64,000 nt of DNA from Rebecca billardiae RCC1528 (lineage: Eukaryota; Haptophyta): assembly GCA_965240325.2 (NCBI GenBank), contig OZ251225.1, positions 2,728,001-2,792,000 on the forward strand. The letters are read 5' to 3'. Of this stretch, positions 30,915 to 40,208 are shown piece by piece. Position 1 is the first letter of the stretch, and the number at the start of each line of letters is the position of its first letter. The position numbers and the translations under genes were made by a program. The notes beneath the pieces were generated by a model, which was given only the letters and a program-made list of their open reading frames with translations, was not told the DNA's origin and did not search any database.

Positions 30915-33900
30915 ATGCGTCGCCTCGGCGCGAGCGGCTCGCGCTGGAGCGTCGAGTTCCCACCGCCGCCCCCGCCGGCGCTCCTTGGCGCGATGCAGCC
31001 CTGGCTCGCCGCCCCCGACCTGCCCATCTCTGCCGCGGGGCGCACCGCCGCCGAGCTCCGCGCGCTGCTCCTGTCCTATGTCGACTGGAAGACAGCAATG
31101 GCCGCCGCGCCGCCGAGCGCGCGGCGGCGGCGGCGGCGGCTGGCGGCGGCGGCGATGCGGCGGTGGTGGACGCGCGCGACGCAGCGCCGTGTCTTCGTCG
31201 CCAAGCGCGCCGCGGCCTCCGCCGCCGGCCGCGTCGGCGACGCGATGCGCGCGTGGGCTGGGCAAGTGGCACGCGCGCGCCGCGCGTCGGCCGCGCGCGC
31301 GCTCGGCGACACGCGCAGCGCGGTGCGCCGGCGCGAGGCGCTGAGCCGCTGGCGCGCGGGCGCGCGACACGCCGCGCCCGCCGCGCGCCTGCTCGCCACC
31401 GCCTTCGCCGCGCGCCGCCGCGCCAGGCTCGCGCGCGGCGTGGCGGCGTGGCGCGTGGGCGGCGCGCGGCGCGCGGCCACGGCCGCGCGCGGCCGCGCGG
31501 CGCTGCGCGCGGCGGCGGCGGCGGCGCGCGGCCGCGCGGCGGCGCTCGTCGCGCGGTGGGACGCGGTGTGCGTCGGGCGCGAGCGCACGCGCGCCGCGCT
31601 GCGCACCGCCGCGCGCGTGCAGCTGGGGCGGCAGTGGCGTTCGCTGGTGACTGTGACCGCGGCCGCGGCCGCGGCGTCGGCGGATATGCGCGCGGCGGTG
31701 GAGGGCTCGGCGGCGCGCGCGCGGCTGGCGGCGGCGCGCGCGCTGGCGAGCTGGGCCGCGCGCTCGGGCGCGCAGCTCCGCGCGCGCACCGCCCTCGACC
31801 GCGGCCTCCGCCTCGCCGCGTGCCGACAGCTCGCGCGCGCGCGCGCGCACCGCGCGCCGCCGGCCGCGCCCGTGCCACCTGCGGAATGGCAGGCAGCGGT
31901 TGCAGCGGAGCTGCGGCTCGGCGCGCGGCTGCGGCCGGTGACGCGCGCGCGGCTGCTCGCGGCGTGGGTGCCGGCGTGGCGCGCGCTGCGCCGCGCCGCC
32001 GACGCGCGCGCGCGCGTGCGCGCCGAGCGCGCCGCCGCGCGCGCGCACGCGGCCGGCGGCGCGTGCGGTCGCGCGCTGCGCCGCTGGCAGCGCGCGCGGC
32101 GCGCGGCGCGCGCGGCCCTCGCCGATGCGCCGAGCGTGGCGCGCGCGGCGGTGCTCGGGCTGCAGGGCGCGCCCGCGGCGCTGCGCGCGTGGCGCGGCGC
32201 GCGCGCGCGCCGCGTGCGCCGAGCGCGCCGCGCGCAGCGCGCCGCCGAGCACGCCGCGGCGGCGGCGCTCGCGCGCGCGCTGCGCACGGCGCGCGTGCGC
32301 GGCGCGTGGGCGGCTTGCATGGCGACGCTGCGCGCGCGCGGCGCCGCGTGCGCGACGGCGCGCGCGGTGCAGCGGTGGGCGGAGGCGGCGCAGGAGGCGG
32401 TGGCCGCGGCGGGCGGCGACCCCGCCCTCGCCGCCGCGCGCGCCGCCGCCGCCGCGCGCCGCACCGCCGCGCGCCGCGAGCGCGCGGCCGCGGCGCGCGC
32501 GCGCGCGGCGCGCGGCGCGCGCGCGCGCGCGCTGCGCGCGTGGCGCGCCCGCGCGGCGCGCGGCGCGCGCGCGGCGGGCGCGGCGGCGGCGTTCGGCGCG
32601 CGCGCGCGCTCGGACGCGCTGCTCCGCTGGCACCGCGCCGCGAGCCTCTCTGCCGCGTGGCGCCGCGCCTTCGCGCACACGCGGCGCATCGGCCAGCGCG
32701 CCGGCGCCGCGCGCGCGCTCGGCGCGTGGGCGGCCGCGGCCGCGCGGCGCGGCGCAGCCGAGGCGGCGGCGCGCCGCGCGGCGAGCGCCGCGTGCGCGCG
32801 CTGGCGGTCGCGCGCGAGCGCGGCGGCGGTGGACAGCGCGCGCTCGCAGGCGACCACCGCGACCGCCATCGACGCCGCCGTGCGCGCCGCGCTGCGCACG
32901 TGGCGCGGCGGCTGCGCGCTGCGCGCCGCCGCCGCGCGCGAGCGGCTCGCGCGCTTTTCGCGACGTCGCGAGGCGCGCGCGGCGCGGCGCGCGCTCGGCG
33001 GCTGGCGCGCGCGCGCGCGCGCGGCGCGGGCGGAGGCCGCGCGCGTGGCGGGCGGCTCGCGCGTGCTGGGCGTGCGCCGCGCGGCGCGCGCGCTGCGCGA
33101 GTGGCACGCGCGCCGCGCCGCCGCCGACGACGCCGCCATCACCGCCGCCGAGCGCGCGCGCCGCGCCGCGTGCGCGCGCGCCGCGGCCGCGCTGCGTGGC
33201 TGGCGCGCGTGCACGGTGCACACTGCCACTCGGCGCGAGGGCGCGCGCGCGCTCGCGCGCGCGCGCGCGGCGCGCGGCGCGATCCGGCGGTGGGCCCGCT
33301 TCGCCGACTACGCCGTGTACGAGCGCCGCGTCTCCGCGCACCAGCGCGCCATCGGCGCGATACTGCATGAGCGGACGCTGCAACGCGCGCGCGTCGCGTC
33401 GCGCGCGCTCGACGCCGCGGCGCGCGCCGCCGCGGCCGCAGGCGGCGGCGGCGGCGGCGGCGAGTGGGGCAGCGGCGAGTGGGGCGGCGAGCTGGGCGAG
33501 TCGGCCGAGTCGAGCTGCGGCGGGCCGCTCGCCGCCGCCGCAGCCGCCGCGTCCACGCTCGCCGACCTCGCCGGCGGCGCCGCGCCGCGCACGCCTGCAA
33601 CCGCCGCGCACGCGCACGCGCACGCGCACGCGCCGCCGCCGCCGCCGTCGGCGGTTTTGGCCCGATTCGCGCCGCAGTCGGCCGTCGCCGCGTCGACCGC
33701 GGCGGCGCACGCGGCGCTGAACGCGCGCTCGCCGCCGTCGCGCGCAACGCCCGCGCGCAACGCGCGCACCGCCGCGCACGCCGCGCGCACACCATCGAGC
33801 GCTGCGCGGTTGTCGCCGCCGCTGCCGGCGCCGCCGGCCGCGGCGGGCGGCAGCGCCGCGCTGGCGGAGTTGGCGCGCGCGGCCGAGGCGGCGCGGCGCG

Positions 33901-35966
33901 CGGCGGATCTGGCGGCGGCGGAGCGCATGCGGAACGAGGCGGAGGCGGCGGAGGCGGCGACGCGGCGGCGCGAGCAGGAGGCATTGGCCGCCGCCGCCGC
34001 CGCCGCCGTCGCTGACGCGGAGGCCGCGGCGCGCGACGCGCGCAGCCGCGCAGCCTCGGAGCAGCGCGCGGCTGCGGAGGCGGCGGCGGCGCGCGGCGCC
34101 GCCGACGCGGCCGCGGACCAGGCGCGCGCGGAGCTGGCGGCGCAGGCGGCGGAGGCGGAGCGGCGGCTGCGCGTCGCGCTCACCGCTGCAGCACAGGCTG
34201 ACGCAGGCGCCGCTGAGGCGGTCTCGCGCCGCGCAGCCGAGGAGGAGGCGGCGGCGGCCGCGGCCGCGGCGCGCGACGCGGCCGCGGCCGACGCAGCCAC
34301 CGCCGTTGCGCGATTTCGGGCGACGGCGGAAGCGGAGGCGGAGGCGGCGAAGGCGGCAGCGGCGGCGCGGCAGGAGGCGGAGGCGGCGGCGGCGCGCGCG
34401 CGCGCGGACGCCGCCGCGGCGCAGCGTGCCGCAGCCGCCGCCGCGGCCAAGGCGGCGGAGGAGGTGGCGGCGGCGAAGGCGGCAGCCGAGGCGGCGCGCG
34501 CCCACGCCGCCGCCGAGGCGGAGGCCGCCGCGGCCGCGGCCGCGGCGCGCGGCGCGGCGGAGGCGGAGGCGGCGCGCAGCGAGGCCGAGGCGGCGGCGGT
34601 TGTGCGTGTCATGGGCACGCCGCCGCCGCCGCAGCCGCCGCCGCAGCCGCGCCCGACCCACGCCGAGCACCGTCACTCGCCCAACGCTCGCCCGTCGCCG
34701 CCGCCGCCGTCGCAACCGCCGCCGCCCTCGCGGCTACCGCAGCCGCCGCAGCCGCCGCGCGCCGCCGCGCGGCCAGCGCGCGCGCCCGCGAGCGCCGCGC
34801 CGCGCGAGCCCGCTGCCGAGGTCGCGGCCGGCGCGGCGGCGCGCGCGCGCGCCGACGCGCTCAATGCCGCCGCCGACGCGTTCGGAGCCCGCCCGCGCTC
34901 GGACTCGGGTGGGGCGGCCGCGGCGGCTGCGGCCGCGCCGGGCGGCGCGCCGAGCGGCGCCCCGGGCACGCGCGCGGCGTGGGAGGCGCGCGCGGCCGCT
35001 GGCCCCGCATCGGCGATGGCGGCGCCGCCGCACACGCCGGTGTCACGCGCCCGCGAGTCGACACTCTCACTCCCTCTCTCCGCGCCGCGCGAGCCCGCGC
35101 CGCCCGCGCCCGCCACGCGCCTGAGCGGCGGCGGTGCCGCCGGCGGCGCGGCTGAGGCGATTGCGCCGCCGCCGCCGCCGGGCGGCGGCGGTGCGGGCGG
35201 CGGCGGCGGCGGCGCGGCGCACGGGGCGAGCACGCCCGCGACGCTCAAGCCTGCGCACACGGCGCTCGCGCACGCCGCGCTCAGCGGCACAGTGCCCCGC
35301 CCGCCCCAGTGGCTCTCGACTCCGCGCTCGGAGCGCCAAGCTGCCCTCGCCGCGCTCGCCGCCGCCGGCTCGCCGCCGGCCGAGCTGGCGACGCGCGGCC
35401 GAGTGCTCATGGCGGCGCGCTGGGCGCACAACGCGGCGATCCACCGAGAACTGGGTCAGGTGGCACAGGAGGTGGAGAGCGCGGAGCGCGAGCTCGTCGC
35501 GGCGCTCGCGCCCACGCCCGGCGCGGCCGAGGCCGACGCGCACGCCGCCCCGGCCGCACTGGGCTTGCCACGGCAGTGGGCGCCCGCGGCCGCGCACGCT
35601 AGCGCGGGCGCGCCTTCCAGCGCAGACGCGCCCGCCGCGGCGCGCGCGAGCGCGCTGCAGGCGTGGCGGCAGCGCTTCCACGCGGCGACGGAGCTGGAGG
35701 AGCGCGCGCTGCGGCACTACCTCACCGTGCACGCGCGCGCCGAGCGCCGGCGCGCGCTCGTCCTGTGGCTCGTGCGCACGGCGGAGGCAAAGGCCACACG
35801 CCGAGAGCTCGATCTCGAGCGCGCGCAGGGCCACCGCGCACCCGGCTCGCGCTCGGGCTCGGTCGGCTCGGGCTCGGCGAGCCGGCGCAGCAGCGCGCCG
35901 CTCTCGCCCGACGCGCAGTCGGCGGCGATGCCGCAGCTCGGCGCGGAGTACACATTCGTCGTGTGA
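30915..35966 (+). CDS. Giant Trp-repeat protein resembling Sfi1, with coiled-coil and Pro-rich tail
   Basis: A single open frame of 1,683 residues starts at the first ATG (MRRLGASGSRWSVEF). From about residue 70 to 870 it carries some 20 or more repeats of A-L-x-x-W-x-x-x-x-x-x-x-R, for example AMRRWWTRATQRR, ALSRWRAGARHAA, ALRRWQRARRAAR, ALRTWRGGCALRA and AIRRWARFADYAV, spaced roughly 25-40 residues apart. This is the layout of Sfi1-type centrin-binding helices of centrosomes and basal bodies. A long Ala/Glu/Arg coiled coil and a Pro-rich disordered region follow. Two last W-motifs (ALQAWRQRFHAATELEERAL, ALVLWLVRTAEAKATRREL) are near the end. Ala and Arg make up an extreme share of residues because codons are almost all GC. 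Centrin binding is inferred. The long antisense frame is a composition artefact. Confidence 0.6.
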   Translation: MRRLGASGSRWSVEFPPPPPPALLGAMQPWLAAPDLPISAAGRTAAELRALLLSYVDWKTAMAAAPPSARRRRRRLAAAAMRRWWTRATQRRVFVAKRAAASAAGRVGDAMRAWAGQVARARRASAARALGDTRSAVRRREALSRWRAGARHAAPAARLLATAFAARRRARLARGVAAWRVGGARRAATAARGRAALRAAAAAARGRAAALVARWDAVCVGRERTRAALRTAARVQLGRQWRSLVTVTAAAAAASADMRAAVEGSAARARLAAARALASWAARSGAQLRARTALDRGLRLAACRQLARARAHRAPPAAPVPPAEWQAAVAAELRLGARLRPVTRARLLAAWVPAWRALRRAADARARVRAERAAARAHAAGGACGRALRRWQRARRAARAALADAPSVARAAVLGLQGAPAALRAWRGARARRVRRARRAQRAAEHAAAAALARALRTARVRGAWAACMATLRARGAACATARAVQRWAEAAQEAVAAAGGDPALAAARAAAAARRTAARRERAAAARARAARGARARALRAWRARAARGARAAGAAAAFGARARSDALLRWHRAASLSAAWRRAFAHTRRIGQRAGAARALGAWAAAAARRGAAEAAARRAASAACARWRSRASAAAVDSARSQATTATAIDAAVRAALRTWRGGCALRAAAARERLARFSRRREARAARRALGGWRARARAARAEAARVAGGSRVLGVRRAARALREWHARRAAADDAAITAAERARRAACARAAAALRGWRACTVHTATRREGARALARARAARGAIRRWARFADYAVYERRVSAHQRAIGAILHERTLQRARVASRALDAAARAAAAAGGGGGGGEWGSGEWGGELGESAESSCGGPLAAAAAAASTLADLAGGAAPRTPATAAHAHAHAHAPPPPPSAVLARFAPQSAVAASTAAAHAALNARSPPSRATPARNARTAAHAARTPSSAARLSPPLPAPPAAAGGSAALAELARAAEAARRAADLAAAERMRNEAEAAEAATRRREQEALAAAAAAAVADAEAAARDARSRAASEQRAAAEAAAARGAADAAADQARAELAAQAAEAERRLRVALTAAAQADAGAAEAVSRRAAEEEAAAAAAAARDAAAADAATAVARFRATAEAEAEAAKAAAAARQEAEAAAARARADAAAAQRAAAAAAAKAAEEVAAAKAAAEAARAHAAAEAEAAAAAAAARGAAEAEAARSEAEAAAVVRVMGTPPPPQPPPQPRPTHAEHRHSPNARPSPPPPSQPPPPSRLPQPPQPPRAAARPARAPASAAPREPAAEVAAGAAARARADALNAAADAFGARPRSDSGGAAAAAAAAPGGAPSGAPGTRAAWEARAAAGPASAMAAPPHTPVSRARESTLSLPLSAPREPAPPAPATRLSGGGAAGGAAEAIAPPPPPGGGGAGGGGGGAAHGASTPATLKPAHTALAHAALSGTVPRPPQWLSTPRSERQAALAALAAAGSPPAELATRGRVLMAARWAHNAAIHRELGQVAQEVESAERELVAALAPTPGAAEADAHAAPAALGLPRQWAPAAAHASAGAPSSADAPAAARASALQAWRQRFHAATELEERALRHYLTVHARAERRRALVLWLVRTAEAKATRRELDLERAQGHRAPGSRSGSVGSGSASRRSSAPLSPDAQSAAMPQLGAEYTFVV

Positions 35967-36206
35967 CTGTGACGGCCGGACGATTTGGCTGCTGCTCGCC
36001 GGTCGTGCTGACAGCTGAGGCCCGTGAGGGTGATGGCGCACGCGGACGGCAACTACTAAACTATAGTGATTCGGCCGTTCGGCGAATCCCGGCCGTCAGT
36101 CCCCGCGGGCTGGCAGAGCCCGCTCAAAACGTACGAGTACGATGAACGAATAAGCGCGACTTCGACGATCGATCTCGTCGATCCGTAATAATATATATAT
36201 ATATAT

Positions 36207-36266
36207 ATGATCGGCTACGCCGATCTTCGGGTAGTGAACAACGAAGTTGAGGGCGCACGGCCCTAG
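36207..36266 (+). repeat. Dispersed repeat R2, left copy (hairpin-bearing)
   Basis: It matches 57275-57333 in opposite orientation with about one or two changes. It contains the hairpin GATCGGC-TAC-GCCGATC, then CTTCGGGTAGT and GGGCGCACGGCCCTA. Confidence 0.85.
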
Positions 36267-37200
36267 TGGCTAGTCACCATCACGCAGCTAGTGAGCTTGT
36301 GAATGTGAGCAGCAGCCGCGGCTTGTGACGACACGGTCGGACGGTCGGACGGTGCCGGTGCGGCGGGGGCAGCGGCGGCGCGACGGCGTCGGCGGTGGCG
36401 CGCTCGTACAGCGTCTGCAGCACGTGCGCAGCGTGACTGCGTGTGCAGCAGCGCGCCGCTCAGCTCCCGCCGCTCCACGCCGCCGCAGCGGCGCGCGCGG
36501 CGCGCGCCCGCCTCGGCCGAGGCCGCGCCCGCCACCATCCGTCGCGCCGCCGCCAGCTGCTGCGCCGTCGGTGACGGCGGTGGGTCGAGTGCAGAGAGGA
36601 GGTGGATGAGCCAGTGCAGCCCGGACTGCGTGACGTCCACGTCCACCACCGCGTCCTCCTTCGCCACCGCCATCTCCTCCGCCCGCCCCGCCCCCCAGCG
36701 GCGGTCCCACCACTTAGTAGGCGGCGACCGCGGCCCGGCGCGTCACGCCGCGCGCGCCCGGCGAGCGCTCGGATGACGAACCGGCTGGGCGGCAGCGTGG
36801 GCGGCGAGGCGACGCGCTCTCCGCCGCTGACGGAGGAGTTGACGGAGGTCGTGCGCGCGAGGTCGGCGGCGGTGTGCGCGGCGGCGCTGGGCGAGTGCGC
36901 CAGCCTCTCGGGCAGCACTGTCACTGAGCACATGCCCCGCCGCGCGCCCGCCGCCGCCCAGGCTCCCGCGCTCGGCCGCGCGCCGCGCCGCCGCGCTGTC
37001 CGGATGGCGCACCTCCCTCGACTGCGCCGCCACCATCGCCCGCGCTCCCTGCAGTCGCCGCCCCCGCCGCCTGCCGTGACGCGCCCGCCGCGCGCCGTGG
37101 GCGGCACTCGCGGGCGTTGTCGTCGGCTGAGAGCGGGCGGCGGTGACGCGCGGGCGGCCGCCGATGGCGAGGGTGAGGACGGACATGCCGTTCGGCGCGC
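36267..37200 (-). other. Exon-like fragments, possible gene or captured gene pieces
   Basis: Several short minus-strand stretches look protein-like but lie in different frames. These are APNGMSVLTLAIGGRP near 37170, MCSVTVLPERLAHSPSAAAH and SGGERVASPPTLPPSRFVIR near 36780-36940, and AVAKEDAVVDVDVTQSGLHW near 36610-36670. They could be exons of a small gene or remnants. The family is not recognised. The block lies inside the repeat ends R2 and R1. Confidence 0.25.
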
Positions 37201-37444
37201 CTCCCTCGTCCTCGGTGCCGCCACCACCGCCCTCGCTCCCTTCAGCCGCCGCCCCCGACGCCTCCGCTTCGGGCGCTTCCGCTGCACGCCGTCGCGCCCC
37301 ACGCGATCGCCCCACGCGATCGCGCACGTAGTGCCGGCAGTTGGCGACTGTTCGCGACCAGAGAACCCAGAAGTGACGGTTCGTTAACTCGTACCATAAA
37401 ACTTTCCCTACAATAGGCAGAATCAAAGCCGATCGCTGCCCTTT

Positions 37445-38077
37445 CAAGTTGTCCAGGACACACTCGTTTTCAGAGAGCTGTTAATCCTCGCAGATAGAGA
37501 TGTCGAATCCCACCCGCATGAGCAAGTCAGTAGCTCGATAGCCGTATGATATGAGAGCGCGCGGGAACGTCGGTTCGGACTACCCGCGCAATAACATCTT
37601 TGGTTCGCTTTATGCAGAATCTCGTTTCAGTTGAATGGCGGGCGATCGTCTTTCGTTGAAACGGTGTTTTTGAAGCGCAGTTCTCTTAAGAGAAGAGGGA
37701 TGCGTCTAATCTAAAACGCTGTTTTTCAGAAGCGCGTGAATCAAAGCTGACGACCCAACCTCTCTTTTCTATGGTTGGCGAGCTGTTTCAGGCTCTTACA
37801 ATTCAGGCATCTTACTATGACGGAATGTTCTAACACACGGCTGGTGTTATGTGCTATTCCACCCTGCATTCCCCTAAGTGTTACTATCGTTAAAATTAGC
37901 ATCTACTACAAACGCAATCATTGCGGCAGCGATATCCACTCATACGCGGTGGCCACCTACCGAAAAATCCCCAAAATCCTGCGCGCATCCTCTTTTTGAT
38001 TTTGCGGAGCACGTGCGCCGCCCCCCCCCCGGCTTTCGCTCACGCTCAGACCTTTCGGGGGGGGCCGTGCGCCATAA
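37445..38077 (+). repeat. Dispersed repeat R1, left copy
   Basis: It is related over most of its length to 55288-55785 in opposite orientation. This copy has about 200 bp of extra internal sequence. It is less GC-rich than the genes. It ends with a C-run, CGGCTTTCGCTCACGCTCAG, a G-run and GGCCGTGCGCC. Confidence 0.85.
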
Positions 38078-38284
38078 GCATATATATATATCGGTCATCG
38101 GATTATTACTAGATTCCTCCGCGCGCAGCGCATCAGTGTGACACTGATGTTGCTCAGACTCATTCTATGATATATGATTTATTAACGACACAGGTAGGAT
38201 CGACGGCGCAGGTAGTCTCCTGACCGCCCACAATATAATATATGTCGTCGACGAGCTGCGACAGCTTATATATATTCTAGCTGA

Positions 38285-38292
38285 TGTCCCGT

Positions 38293-38320
<28 letters not shown>
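38285..38320. repeat. (TA)n / (GA)n microsatellite
   Basis: A short TATA run is followed by a GA run; nearby sequence (38078-38550) shows no gene. Confidence 0.85.
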
Positions 38321-38324
<4 letters not shown>

Positions 38325-38553
38325 TTGTTATTTGACGTGTCGTCTGGCAAGGCCAAGACTGACTCACTACTGAGTGAGGCGAGACTGGACTCCGAGACCA
38401 AGGGCGGTACCGCCCTTGGGCTTGCCGAGACCCAGTCTGTTGTCCTAGAAGTCGTCAATGTCATCGTAGTAGTTCATGAATACGATTCATATCAATCACG
38501 TGGCGCCTGGCCGCCTGCCGCCTGGCCACCTGCCTGGCGGAGACCGGAGTGAC

Positions 38554-39551
38554 CTGGCGAGGCAGCCACGCCTGTCGTATTATATAGTAAAGCCGCGGCC
38601 GATGAACTTTACGAATAAAGCCAATATAATGTCTGATGCCGTGGCCTTTGCGCACGGTAAAAAAGCAGCGCGAGAGCTTGATTATCGAGCGCTCTGCGCT
38701 GCTGCGCGCGGCGTCGCGTTGGCAGCAGTAGCAGCGCTGGAATCATCAATGCTGTATCTTGCCTATCGTCTCATATTCTGCTTGGCGGCGCGCACTCATG
38801 ACGCCTCGGCCGCCGCCACGCCACGCGCGACTGCGCATGTCGCCTTCAATTCATTCGGACAGCGCGCACGCCCATGCAAGCGCACAGCCGTGAAGCGCCG
38901 AGAGCGTCCGTTGCGAGCACAGCGCCCGAGTGGGGTGCGTTGCGTACAGTAGCTACTCAGGAACGCTACCTAGCGCGTGCGCTCCGCGCCGCGAGATTGT
39001 TCGGCGCTGAGAGCAGTCATGACCACTGAACGTGAGGATGGCATGCCCGCATGGCGGCCGTGAATGAAATGCATGTGAGCAGTGCTAGTGAGTGCTCATC
39101 GTAGCTGCTACCATGGTCATCATGCCTGGCACATGCCAGGGCGCGAGCACACGAGGGCACACGGATAGCCCTGACAACGCATCCCACACGGGCGCCGTGC
39201 TCGCGACGGACGCTCTCGGCTCTTCACGGCTGTGCCCTTGCATGCAGCAGGCGTGTGCACTGTCTCCATTGAAGAATGAAGGCGACGTGCGCGGTCGCGC
39301 GTGGCGTGGCGGCGGCCGAGGCGTCATGAGCGCGCGCTGCCAAGCAGAATGGGCAAGATACATCCAAGCGCCGCTACCACTACCAACGCGACGCCCTCGC
39401 AGCACTCACCGGGATCGCGAGGAAGCGCCCTCGCACGCCCAGTTCTTACCGTGCGCAAAGGCGGGCCCCGCCGCCGCGCGGCAGACATTATTGGCTTTCG
39501 TACAAGTTCGGCCGCGCGGATTTACTACAATAGGCGTGGCTGCCTCGCCAG
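38554..39551. repeat. Large inverted repeat, arms about 390 and 375 bp
   Basis: The left arm (38554-38944) and right arm (39177-39551) are imperfect reverse complements. Shared blocks in order are CTGGCGAGGCAGCCACGCCT, GGCCTTTGCGCACGGTAA, GGCGTCGCGTTGG, GTATCTTGCC, CTCATGACGCCTCGGCCGCC and CACAGCCGTGAAG. The spacer is about 232 bp. No gene is evident inside. A single-strand transcript would fold into a long hairpin. Confidence 0.85.
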
Positions 39552-39699
39552 GAGGCGAGGCAGGCGAGCGTCTGCCTCGCGCGCACTGGCGCGATCTGCG
39601 TCGCCGGAGCAAGGGCCGAACACCGAGAGTGCGGTGGTCGCGCGCCTCGCGCGGTCTCGCCGCAGGAAAGTGAGACGACGACGTATCTTTACGTTCTCT

Positions 39700-39865
39700 G
39701 ATCTGCTTAGTAAACTGTACAGTTTACTCATCAGAATAAGACTACTTATACAGTTTACATGAGCTGTGTCTCTTATTCGAATCAACAGCAGTATAATTAT
39801 GCTCAAGGCGCCTGCGACCATGAGCCGAGTGTGCGCAGAAAAACTGATGAGTAAACTGTATATAG
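39700..39865. repeat. Cluster of the dispersed AGTAAACTGTA motif
   Basis: Contains the perfect 20-bp palindrome AGTAAACTGTACAGTTTACT at about 39710-39729, a CAGTTTACATGAGCTGTGTC..TCTTATTC fragment at about 39750, and GAGTAAACTGTATA at about 39850. No gene lies between here and 40208. Confidence 0.75.
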
Positions 39866-40208
39866 GGGTATTTTGCGTATCGTAAGGGCCCTTATAGTTC
39901 ACCGCCAACGCTTATGATAATGTCATTCGGAGCACGTCCGGTTGGTTCTTATCTACAGAGGGGGTCGGTCGTATGAGGCTGTACCCCCATACTTTGAACC
40001 TGATGCCGTAGAAGCAGCGCGCGGCGCGCGCTGAAGAACTCATCGGGGCAGGGTGCGACTGAAGTCAGCGTCGGCTGTGTGGGCGCTGCCGCCTCGCCAC
40101 CCGGCCTCCCGTGACGTCTGGCGAGCGGCCCCTGATCGCCACTTTCGCCAGCCACAACGACAACTGCTCGGTACAACGTTCACAGCCCACGCCCAGCACT
40201 CAGCAGGC

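Noticed and set aside
30756-34715. 1,319-codon minus-strand frame opposite the Trp-repeat gene
   Set aside because: An Arg/Ala/Gly-dominated translation with no repeats of its own. It follows from the sense-strand codon use.
36250-36270. GGGC..GCCC hairpin followed by CTAG, considered as a Helitron 3' end
   Set aside because: The right copy has CTAC at this place, so the CTRR end is not conserved. No Rep/helicase gene is present, and terminal inverted repeats argue against a Helitron.
37490-37510. TCGAATCCCACC resembling a tRNA T-arm
   Set aside because: No matching acceptor stem, D-arm or anticodon arm could be drawn around it. It lies inside repeat R1.
38476-38952. 158-codon plus-strand frame
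   Set aside because: It spans the left arm of the large inverted repeat and has no recognisable features.
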